Source: Verrucomicrobiales bacterium
GTDB lineage: Bacteria > Verrucomicrobiota > Verrucomicrobiia > Limisphaerales > UBA11320
Direction: 5' to 3'
Length of the DNA: 10,806 nt
NCBI GenBank assembly: GCA_003452185.1
Contig: DMJJ01000180.1
Location: 1-10,806, forward strand
Part shown: piece after piece, positions 1-6,153 of the stretch
Numbering within the stretch: the first letter of the stretch is position 1
Layout: each line of letters opens with the position of its first letter
Translations under genes and position numbers: made by a program
The notes under the pieces: model-generated
Told to the model about the DNA's origin: nothing
The model's input: the letters and a program-made list of their open reading frames with translations, nothing else
The model's database searches: none

Positions 1-98
1 GGGAGGAACGCATTCAGGCAGGGGAGGAGGACCAGCACCAGCAGCGCCAGGGCGGCCACCACCAGGAGCTCCGACTTGGGAATGCGAGGCGTTGTCAT
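1..98 (-). CDS. urtC: Urea ABC transporter permease UrtC, N-terminal fragment (runs off left edge)
   Basis: Only the first 32 codons are in the window, from the ATG at 96-98. They read MTTPRIPKSELLVVAALALL and continue into a hydrophobic run ending near LLPCLNAF, which is a basic N-terminus followed by a first membrane helix. UrtC is the second inner-membrane permease of the urea ABC importer (LivM family) and pairs with UrtB. The identification rests mostly on position: it follows urtB by 10 nt in the same direction, as in urtABCDE operons, and the N-terminus is compatible with UrtC. The 10-nt gap is pyrimidine-rich on the coding strand, with no Shine-Dalgarno, so translation may depend on coupling to urtB. 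The rest of the gene, and urtD and urtE, should lie left of the window. Confidence 0.8.
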   Translation of the reverse strand, partial: MTTPRIPKSELLVVAALALLVLVLLPCLNAFL

Positions 99-108
99 GC
101 GGGGAGGG

Positions 109-1821
109 TCAACCCTCGAGGCTCCGGCTCCGGGTTACAAAGAGACCGGCCGGCCGCCACTGGAGGAACAGGATAATGGCGGCCAGCACGGTGATTTTTC
201 CCATCACGGCCCCCAGCCAGGGCTGGAGAATCTGATCGGTGACCCCGACCCCGAGGGATGCGGAGACCGTGCCGGGGAGGCTTCCAACACCTCCCAGCAC
301 CACGATCATAAAGCAGTCGACGATGTAATTCTGCCCGAGGCTCGGCCCGACGTTGCCGATCTGGGAGAGACAGGCGCCGGCCATCCCCGCGAGGCCTGAC
401 CCAAAGGCGAAGGTCATCATGTTCACCCGGTCCGTCCTCACGCCGACGCACGAGGCCATGGCCCGGTTTTGCATCACGGCCCGGACCTGAAGGCCGAGGG
501 AGGTCCGGGTGAGGATGAGCCACGTGGCGAAGACGCTCAACAAGGCGAACCCGATCACGAAAAGCCGGTTGTAGGCCAGGAGGACGTCGCACACGACGAA
601 GCTTCCGCTGAGCCAGGAGGGGGAGCCGACCTGGACATTGGCCGCTCCGAAGATGTGCCGAAAGAGCTGCTGCAGGACGACGCTCACGCCCCAGGTGGCG
701 AGCATCGATTCGAGCGGCCGCGAGTAGAGGAGCCGGAGAATGCCCCGCTCGAGCACCAGGCCGACCCCGGCTCCGGTGGCGAACGCGGCGGCGAGGGCCA
801 CGGGAAAGTACCAGTCGACCCCGGCTCCTGCGGCCCCGAACCACCCCTTGAAGAGGTTCTGGGTGACGTACGCGGTGTAGGCCCCGACCATCATCACCTC
901 CCCGTGGGCCATGTTGATGATGCCCATGAGGCCGAAGGTAATGGCGAGCCCCAGGGCCACCACCAGGAGGACGGCCGAGAGGCTCAGCCCCCGGAAGGCG
1001 GTCCCGAACAGGTTCCCCCAGCGCATGTAGTCCTCGATTTGGATCACCGAGGTGTGGGCCGCGGTGAGGGTGGCGGCGCCAAAGAGCGGGGTGTTGGCCC
1101 GGGCTTCGGACTCGAGCTTCTTGAGGAAGCTCAGCCCGTTGAGCGACCTCATCTCGCCCAGCCGTGCGATGGCGGCGATCCGTGTGGGGGGATCCTCCGA
1201 GGCGATCTGGGTGAGGGCCACGGCCTCGCGGAGAGCCTTGCGGACTTCGGGGTCGGATTCCGCCAGGAGCCGCTCCTCGAAGGCCGGGAGGTACTCCGGG
1301 TTTTGATCCTGTCCAAGCTTCACCACGGCATCCCGCCTGAGGCGGGGGCTGGGGTTGGCGAGTGCGAGGAGGTCGAGTGTGGTCTTGATGGCGCGGCGGA
1401 GCTTGGAGCTGGTGTCGACGGCGGTGATGTCCGCGGCGGTGAAGAGCAGCGGCTTCCCGGCGGGGTCCTTCAGCGCCTCGCCATCCAGGAGGCGGAGCCC
1501 CCGGGCGCGCCCTTCGGTGTCGGTCGCGGAATCCAGCAGGAAGGGGATTTTTGCCCCGTCCGGGGCTTCGAAAAGGTAGAGGTTTCCAAGGCGCCAGGCG
1601 GCGAGGCCCTGCTCCACCGAGGGGTCGGGACGGGAGGCGAGCCTGCGGACCAGCGCGGCCTGCGCGGCGGCATCCTCCGAGAGAACCGCCTCGACGAGGA
1701 GGGCGCGCGGCATCGGCAGCGGGGCGTCTGCGGCGGCGCCCAGGAGGGCTGCCAGGAGAAGGCCCCCCAGAAGGCGGGCCGTCGCATGGAGGGCCTGGCG
1801 GGTGGCGGGCATCAGGTTCAT
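109..1821 (-). CDS. urtB: Urea ABC transporter permease UrtB with periplasmic N-terminal extension
   Basis: This is an inner-membrane permease of the LivH branched-chain amino acid/urea ABC importer class. From the start chosen here it is 570 residues. Residues 1-32 are a signal-peptide-like stretch (MNLMPATRQ, then an Ala/Leu core). Residues about 33-260 are soluble and predicted periplasmic, with HEAT-like helical pairs around 160-235 (RLRRDAVVKLG and PEVRKALREA). The permease part runs from about 266 to the end, with the LivH-type GIINMAHGEVMMVGAY segment (N303-E308 region) and the GGVGSLPGTVSASLGVG loop near the C-terminus. Long N-terminal extensions are usual in UrtB of many Gram-negatives. 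The open frame extends upstream to an ATG at 1905, but those 28 residues are Arg/Pro-rich and precede a good signal sequence, so 1821 is preferred; the ATG at 1812 is also possible. It lies between urtA and urtC in the expected order. Confidence 0.93.
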   Translation of the reverse strand: MNLMPATRQALHATARLLGGLLLAALLGAAADAPLPMPRALLVEAVLSEDAAAQAALVRRLASRPDPSVEQGLAAWRLGNLYLFEAPDGAKIPFLLDSATDTEGRARGLRLLDGEALKDPAGKPLLFTAADITAVDTSSKLRRAIKTTLDLLALANPSPRLRRDAVVKLGQDQNPEYLPAFEERLLAESDPEVRKALREAVALTQIASEDPPTRIAAIARLGEMRSLNGLSFLKKLESEARANTPLFGAATLTAAHTSVIQIEDYMRWGNLFGTAFRGLSLSAVLLVVALGLAITFGLMGIINMAHGEVMMVGAYTAYVTQNLFKGWFGAAGAGVDWYFPVALAAAFATGAGVGLVLERGILRLLYSRPLESMLATWGVSVVLQQLFRHIFGAANVQVGSPSWLSGSFVVCDVLLAYNRLFVIGFALLSVFATWLILTRTSLGLQVRAVMQNRAMASCVGVRTDRVNMMTFAFGSGLAGMAGACLSQIGNVGPSLGQNYIVDCFMIVVLGGVGSLPGTVSASLGVGVTDQILQPWLGAVMGKITVLAAIILFLQWRPAGLFVTRSRSLEG

Positions 1822-1928
1822 CTCGGGGTTCGGAATTCTGATTTTACCGGAGGGGCGGAGTGCGTGTTCCAAGCGTCCCGCCGCCCCCCCGGGTTGTTTT
1901 CCCAACCAACAAACAACATCTCAACAGC

Positions 1929-1960
1929 CTGCAACCGGGCCGGGGAGGGCCCGGTTGCAG
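1929..1960 (-). terminator. Perfect 13-bp hairpin in the urtA-urtB gap
   Basis: The arms 1929-1941 and 1948-1960 are exactly complementary over 13 bp (CTGCAACCGGGCC and its complement) around a 6-nt loop. The hairpin begins 10 nt after the urtA stop codon. On the transcribed strand it is followed by a GT-rich tract (around TGTTGTTTGTTGG) rather than a clean U-run. A hairpin between a binding-protein gene and its permease genes commonly stabilises the upstream mRNA or terminates part of transcription, so that the binding protein is made in excess. That role is inferred here; the structure itself is directly visible. Confidence 0.75.
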
Positions 1961-1970
1961 GAAAGGCGGC

Positions 1971-3215
1971 TCAGTTCTTGGAGAGGAACTTGTCGCTGAA
2001 CGGCTCGCCGGCAACGCCGGTCATCGTCTTGATGATCTTGAACTGGCCGGTCGCCAGGGTCTCACCAATGAAGGCCGTGTTGATGAGGTGGTGGTTCTTC
2101 TGCATGGTCACCTCACCCGCCGGGCCCTTGAACTTCTCGCCAATGAGGGCCTCGCGAACCTTGTCGACCTCGAAGCTGCCGGCCTTCTCGACCGCCTGCT
2201 TCCAGAGGTGAACCCCGATGCGCGAGAGGTTCATCGGACTGCAGGTGACCCGGTTCTTCGCATCGACCCCGGTGACGGTGTAATCCACCCCGGTGACCTT
2301 CGGGGCCTTGATCCAGGACATGAAGTCGGAGACGAACTTCTTGTTCTCGGGGCTCTTGATTGACATGAAGTAGGTCCAGCAGCCGAGGTGTCCGACGAGG
2401 TCCTTGGCCGGGAGGCCGCGGAACTCATCCTCGGAGATCGAGAAGGAGACCACCGGGCAGGTCTCGCTCGTGAGGCCCGCGTTGGCAAACTCCTTGAAGA
2501 ACGGGACGTTCGTGTCGCCGTTGAGCGTGCTGATGACCGTCGCCTTGCCCCCGGCCGCGAACTTCTTGATGGAGGCGACAATGGTCTGGTAGTCCGTGTG
2601 GCCGAACGGGGTGTAGATCTCCTCGATGTCGGAGTCGGGTATCCCCTTCGACTTGAGGTACTGCTTCAGGATCTTGTTCGTCGTGCGGGGGTAGACGTAG
2701 TCGGAGCCGAGGAGGTAGAACTTCTTCTTCCCTTCCCCCAGCATGTAGTCGACGGCGGGGATCGCCTGCTGGTTGACCGCCTCGGCGGTGTAGAAGATGT
2801 TCTGTGAGAGCTCCTCCCCCTCGTACTGGACGGGGTAGAAGAGCATGCCGTTGTTGCGCTCGAACACCGGGAGCACCGACTTGCGGCTCACGCTGGTCCA
2901 GCAGCCGAAGACGACCGACACCTTGTCCTTGACCAGGAGCTCCTCCGCCTTCTCGGCGAAGAGGGGCCAGTTGGACGCGGGGTCGACGATCACCGGTTCG
3001 ATCATGACGTTCTTGCCCCCGACCTTGATCCCCCCCGATTTGTTGATCTCGTCGAAGGTGAAGAGGAGGACATCCTTGAGGGAGGTTTCGCTGATGGCCA
3101 TGGTGCCGCTGAGGGAGTGCAGGACGCCGACCTTCACGGTGTCGGCACTGGTTCCGGTCAGCAGCGAGAGGCCCAGGAGGGCCGCAGGGAGGAGTTTGCG
3201 CAGATGGGGTTTCAT
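1971..3215 (-). CDS. urtA: Urea ABC transporter substrate-binding protein UrtA
   Basis: This is the periplasmic urea receptor (type I periplasmic-binding fold, Peripla_BP_5/AmiC-like) that feeds the UrtBC permease. At 414 aa it is close to the usual UrtA length. Residues 1-24 are a Sec signal peptide (MKPHLRKLLPAALLG core, TSA/DT cleavage). The mature part starts TVKVGVLHSLSGTMAISE (loop 35-43), followed by FGCWTSVSRK at 103-112 and FYPVQYEGEE at 126-135, a highly characteristic UrtA run. Family relatives bind short-chain amides (AmiC, FmdD), so amide binding is an alternative, but the urt gene order favours urea. The start at 3215 is the only one that gives the signal peptide. No Shine-Dalgarno precedes it; the upstream bases are pyrimidine-rich (CCACCCAC). 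The porin gene ends 85 bp upstream, and a strong hairpin follows the stop codon. Confidence 0.97.
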   Translation of the reverse strand: MKPHLRKLLPAALLGLSLLTGTSADTVKVGVLHSLSGTMAISETSLKDVLLFTFDEINKSGGIKVGGKNVMIEPVIVDPASNWPLFAEKAEELLVKDKVSVVFGCWTSVSRKSVLPVFERNNGMLFYPVQYEGEELSQNIFYTAEAVNQQAIPAVDYMLGEGKKKFYLLGSDYVYPRTTNKILKQYLKSKGIPDSDIEEIYTPFGHTDYQTIVASIKKFAAGGKATVISTLNGDTNVPFFKEFANAGLTSETCPVVSFSISEDEFRGLPAKDLVGHLGCWTYFMSIKSPENKKFVSDFMSWIKAPKVTGVDYTVTGVDAKNRVTCSPMNLSRIGVHLWKQAVEKAGSFEVDKVREALIGEKFKGPAGEVTMQKNHHLINTAFIGETLATGQFKIIKTMTGVAGEPFSDKFLSKN

Positions 3216-3300
3216 GTGGGTGGATTGTCTATGGAGTTGAGTCTTATTGGAGGGTTGTGGGGGTGATGACGAATGGAGGTGTCGGGTGGGATGAGGCGCG

Positions 3301-4560
3301 CTAGAACATGTAGGTGGCGCCGGCTCCGAAGATCACCCGGTCCCGCTTGCCATCGAATCCCCCGGTGTAGGAGGTGTGGTCGAAGCGAACCTCGGGCTGG
3401 ACCTTCAGGTTGGATGTCGGCTTCCAGTTGAACGTGACGGCGATGCTCTCGATTTTGCCGGCGGCGTCGGGCGACGTGATCGCGCTCGCGGCCTGGCCGC
3501 GGAACGGGATGCCCTTCAGGCCCGCGCCGTCCTTGTCGTCGAGATACTCCCCGCGGATGGCGATGCCGTGCTTGGGAGTGAAGTCGTACCAGGCCCAGCC
3601 GCCGATCGACCAGAGGGTCTGGGCCGGGGCGGAGTTCGGGTCGAAGACGAAGTAGTCGAACTCGTATCCCGTGTGGAACTTCTCGGTGAAGTCGTATCCG
3701 CCGATGGTCGAGGCCCCCTTGACGGTGGTGGTGATCGACTCGGCTCCATCCCAACCGATGAAGTTCATCCAGAGCCCCTTGGCCGGCTTGAGGCCGAGGC
3801 TGGCGATCACGGTCTTGCCGTTGTTGCCATCCACGGGGCCGGCGTACATGCCGTTCTGGAGCCGCACCTTGAGGTCGAGCCAGTCGGTGAAGCTGTATCC
3901 GAGCTGCACGCCGGCGGAGGGGCCGTTCCCGGTGAAGAACCATTGGTAGCCCTGGGAGAAGTTGGGGTTGGCCGCCCCTCCGTCGCCCGACTCCCAGTTG
4001 AGGAGCGAGATGAGCTGGCCCGCCTTGATGTCGAGGCCGGTGCCGATTGGGGCGTTGAGCTCGACATAGGCCTCGCGAAGCGCCTCGAACCCGGCGGTGG
4101 GGGATCCTGTGTTCAGCACGGGCGAGTCTTCACCCCAGATCAGGGAGGTCTTGAACCCCGCGGACCAGGTGTCGCCGCTGGCTTCCACGGGAGCGCTCGC
4201 CAGGGTCAGCTTGACCTTGTTGATCGAGAATGAATTGTGGCTCGTGTTCCAGAGGTAGCCGTCGCTCTTGTGGTCGGCCGGGTCGTTTGAGTTGTAGAAG
4301 TAGGAGGCCTGGACGAACCCGCTGATGTTGATGCTCGAGAGGGCGGAGACGAACTTGGGCGCCGGCTTCCCGCTGGGGAGCAACCCCTCCTTGGAGGCGA
4401 GGGCCTCAAGGGACTCGAGTCGTTTCTTGAGGTCCCCGTTCTCCTGCTCGAGCTTCTCGAGACGGGAGGCATCCTCTGCAAACGCGAGGGGCATGGCGCT
4501 GACCAGCGCTCCGCCGATGCAGAGCGTTTTGGCGAGCGATCTTTGACGAGATGGCTTCAT
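3301..4560 (-). CDS. Outer-membrane beta-barrel porin, BBP2/OmpL-like family
   Basis: This is a predicted outer-membrane channel of 419 aa. Residues 1-28 are a Sec signal peptide (AFA/ED cleavage). Residues 29-60 form a short coiled coil (RLEKLEQENGDLKKRLESLE), as seen in other porins where it may reach the periplasm or peptidoglycan. From about residue 75 the sequence alternates polar and aromatic residues in beta-strand style (INISGFVQASYFYNSND, FSINKVKLTLAS, LREAYVELNAPIGTGLDIKAGQ). It ends ATYMF, a typical C-terminal Phe signal for barrel assembly. The pattern fits the putative beta-barrel porin-2 family (BBP2, Pfam PF07642). It lies 85 bp upstream of urtA in the same direction with no obvious terminator between them, so it may let urea or small amides across the outer membrane. 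That substrate is inferred from context. No Shine-Dalgarno is visible upstream of the ATG. Confidence 0.85.
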   Translation of the reverse strand: MKPSRQRSLAKTLCIGGALVSAMPLAFAEDASRLEKLEQENGDLKKRLESLEALASKEGLLPSGKPAPKFVSALSSINISGFVQASYFYNSNDPADHKSDGYLWNTSHNSFSINKVKLTLASAPVEASGDTWSAGFKTSLIWGEDSPVLNTGSPTAGFEALREAYVELNAPIGTGLDIKAGQLISLLNWESGDGGAANPNFSQGYQWFFTGNGPSAGVQLGYSFTDWLDLKVRLQNGMYAGPVDGNNGKTVIASLGLKPAKGLWMNFIGWDGAESITTTVKGASTIGGYDFTEKFHTGYEFDYFVFDPNSAPAQTLWSIGGWAWYDFTPKHGIAIRGEYLDDKDGAGLKGIPFRGQAASAITSPDAAGKIESIAVTFNWKPTSNLKVQPEVRFDHTSYTGGFDGKRDRVIFGAGATYMF

Positions 4561-4589
4561 ATTCGAATGGGTGTCGTGTGGGTTCTATT

Positions 4590-4613
4590 CAGCCGGTTCC
4601 GATCGTCCGGCTG
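4590..4613 (-). promoter_or_regulatory. 7-bp inverted repeat in the porin leader
   Basis: CAGCCGG (4590-4596) and CCGGCTG (4607-4613) are perfect complements around a 10-nt spacer. The element sits 30-53 nt upstream of the porin ATG, within the presumed mRNA leader. It could be an RNA hairpin or an operator; short repeats of this size also arise by chance in GC-rich DNA. Confidence 0.4.
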
Positions 4614-4680
4614 TTGGGTGGTTCATGGTGTCTGCTGCGTTGCGTTGTTTTGGCGGGGTTGTCCCCGACTGCCGCACCCC

Positions 4681-4699
4681 TTAACTACCTTCGTGCCAA
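4681..4699 (-). promoter_or_regulatory. Candidate sigma54 (-24/-12) promoter for porin-urt
   Basis: On the minus strand this reads TTGGCACGAAGGTAGTTAA. The -24 half (TTGGCACG followed by a purine) matches the sigma54 consensus YTGGCACGRNNNTTGCW exactly. The -12 half is TAGTT rather than TTGCW, with G at the correct spacing but T in place of the usually essential C. It would start transcription about 110 nt upstream of the porin gene. Sigma54/NtrC control of urea transporters is common in nitrogen scavenging. No clear NtrC enhancer pair was recognised, so this is a candidate only. Confidence 0.4.
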
Positions 4700-4941
4700 G
4701 ATCGGCCTTTGCGGCCCTCGAGTTGTTCATGGTGACGGGTGATCGGGATCATGACCTGCTCCCCAGGCGCGCGTCTGCTGCGTGCGCTGCGGGGGGGGTG
4801 TTCCGGGTTGGCGGGGTCCTCCGGGGGCTGGTTTCCTTCGGGGCGGGTCGGGCGGATGGAGGTTCGAACCCCGGGAGGCCTCGCGGCCTGCGGAACTCAT
4901 GTCGGCTCTTGGGCAGGCTGGCAAAAATCCCTCACGGCGCT

Positions 4942-4979
4942 GTGAACGGGGTTTTCATGCCCCGTTTCCCCCCGTTCAC
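4942..4979. promoter_or_regulatory. Inverted repeat with two competing right arms
   Basis: The left arm GTGAACGGGG (4942-4951) pairs perfectly over 10 bp with CCCCGTTCAC (4970-4979), leaving an 18-nt loop. It can instead pair over 7 bp (4945-4951) with CCCCGTT at 4960-4966, leaving an 8-nt loop. The outer right arm overlaps the -35 of the putative dctP promoter. Operator function is inferred from that placement. Confidence 0.5.
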
Positions 4980-5002
4980 GACCGCGTTGACGGGCATGTA
5001 AT
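4975..5002 (+). promoter_or_regulatory. Candidate sigma70-type promoter for the TRAP operon
   Basis: TTCACG (4975-4980, 4 of 6 matches to the -35 consensus) and TGTAAT (4997-5002, 5 of 6 matches to the -10) are separated by 16 bp. The predicted start is near 5009, giving a leader of about 90 nt before dctP. A TTGACA hexamer at 5006-5011 is a competing -35, but it has no good -10 at 16-18 bp. Confidence 0.45.
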
Positions 5003-5007
5003 CAGTT

Positions 5008-5031
5008 GACAGCGGCTCAACTTACGCTGTC
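5008..5031 (+). promoter_or_regulatory. 7-bp inverted repeat at the predicted dctP transcript start
   Basis: GACAGCG (5008-5014) and CGCTGTC (5025-5031) are perfect complements around a 10-nt spacer. It lies immediately downstream of the predicted -10, where an operator or a 5' leader hairpin would sit. Confidence 0.45.
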
Positions 5032-5097
5032 TGGTTTAGGGAATCCGACCGATGGACCGACCTGAATCCGCTCCGGCCGGGGTAATTACGGGCGACT

Positions 5098-6153
5098 ATG
5101 CAAACACACGGCCAACTCCGTCCCTCTTCCCTCCCTTTCCCGGGGAGAATCCTTTGCCTGATCCTCCTGCTCCTGGCCTGCGGCCACGGGCTTGAGGCCG
5201 CGACCGTCACCCTGAGGCTGGGCACCCTCGCCCCTCATGGCACCTCCTACCACAAGAGCCTCATGCTGATGGGGGAGAAGTGGAAGGCGGCTGCGAACGG
5301 GGGCGTGCAGCTGAAGGTGTTTCCCGGCGGGGCCCAAGGGAGCGAGTCTGACACGGTGGGGCTCATGCAGACGGGGAACCTGGACGCGGCCCTGCTCACC
5401 GCGGTGGGTCTGGCCGACATCGAGCCGGCTGTCACGGCGCTCCAGAGCATGCCGATGGCATTTCACTCCCTTGAGGAGGTGGACTACGTCGGTTCGAAGC
5501 TCCGTCCGATGCTTGAGCAGCGGCTCTTGGCCAAGGGGTACGTGGTTCTGTTCTGGAGCGATTCGGGGTGGGTCCGTTTTTTCACCAAGACCGCGGCCGT
5601 TCGCCCGGATGAGGTTCGGAAGCTGAAGATGTTCTCCTGGGCCGGGAGTTCGACGGAGTTCGATCTCTGGAAGTCGAGCGGCTTCAACCCTGTTTCCCTG
5701 GAGACCAAGGCCATCGGTCAGGCCCTGCTCTCGGACACGGTCAGCGCGGTGCCGTTGCCTCCCTTTTTCGCGCTCGCCGGCCAGATGGATCTCCAGCTGA
5801 AGCACATGCTTGAGCTGAACTGGGCGCCGTTGGTGGGGGCGCTCGTGATTCGCAAGGCCTCGTGGGAGAAGCTTCCGGTCGAGACCCGGGAGGCGATGCT
5901 GAAGGTTGCCACTGACATCGGGCGCCAGATCAAGGCCGATGGGCGGGCGGAGAACGAGACCTCCGTGGCGGCGATGGTCAAGCGGGGGCTTGTCGTGCAT
6001 CCCGTTCCCCCGGAAGTCGACGCCGAGTGGCGGTCCGCCGTTGGCAAGGTGGAGGGGCAGATTCGCGGCAAGATCGTCCCGGCCGACATGTATGACGAGG
6101 TTCAGCGGCTTCTCAAGGAGTTCAAGGCCCAGGGGGGAGCGGCTCCGAAATGA
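5098..6153 (+). CDS. dctP: TRAP transporter substrate-binding protein, DctP family
   Basis: This is the extracytoplasmic solute receptor of a TRAP importer, 351 aa. The N-terminus has a hydrophobic core (ILCLILLLLAC). It matches a lipobox L25-L26-A27-C28 and also has a possible Sec cleavage after EAA at 35, so it may be a lipoprotein or free in the periplasm. The mature start LRLGTLAPHGTSYHKSL and the FPGGAQGSE segment are typical of DctP. The segment around 176-181 reads LKMFSW where classical members read LK-I/L-R-V, so the Arg that clamps ligand carboxylates appears to be Phe (F179). The LPPFFALAGQ and LNWAPLVGALVI segments resemble the TPAT/TatP-like subgroup, a resemblance from memory. 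It is followed by the permease with a 4-nt overlap. The start at 5098 gives the signal sequence; no Shine-Dalgarno precedes it. Confidence 0.92.
   Translation: MQTHGQLRPSSLPFPGRILCLILLLLACGHGLEAATVTLRLGTLAPHGTSYHKSLMLMGEKWKAAANGGVQLKVFPGGAQGSESDTVGLMQTGNLDAALLTAVGLADIEPAVTALQSMPMAFHSLEEVDYVGSKLRPMLEQRLLAKGYVVLFWSDSGWVRFFTKTAAVRPDEVRKLKMFSWAGSSTEFDLWKSSGFNPVSLETKAIGQALLSDTVSAVPLPPFFALAGQMDLQLKHMLELNWAPLVGALVIRKASWEKLPVETREAMLKVATDIGRQIKADGRAENETSVAAMVKRGLVVHPVPPEVDAEWRSAVGKVEGQIRGKIVPADMYDEVQRLLKEFKAQGGAAPK

Larger units (their letters stand above)
4561..5097. other. Divergent intergenic control region between porin-urt and TRAP operons
   Basis: This 537-bp stretch separates the two divergent transcription units. 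A frame open on the plus strand (4543-5001) has Cys/Gly/Arg-rich composition, no recognisable domain, and starts inside the porin gene on the opposite strand, so it is not called. The supportable contents are a sigma54-like element facing left, a sigma70-like promoter facing right and several inverted repeats, listed separately. The middle part (about 4740-4930) is G-rich and I see no feature in it. Confidence 0.7.

Noticed and set aside
469..2211. Long plus-strand open frame of 580 codons across urtB
   Set aside because: It is antisense to a clear urtB and the end of urtA. The translation is Glu/Gly/Pro/Arg-rich with no domain, as expected opposite a GC-rich gene.
4861..4874. GGTTCGAACCCC resembling a tRNA T-loop
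   Set aside because: The flanking five bases do not pair as a T-stem on either strand, and no D-arm, anticodon arm or acceptor stem is present upstream.
4543..5001. Plus-strand open frame of 152 codons in the divergent spacer
   Set aside because: It starts inside the porin gene on the other strand, is Cys/Gly/Arg-rich and has no recognisable domain or ribosome-binding site.
5086..6000. Minus-strand open frame of 304 codons across dctP
   Set aside because: It is antisense to a well-recognised TRAP binding protein and of low-complexity Arg/His/Leu-rich composition.
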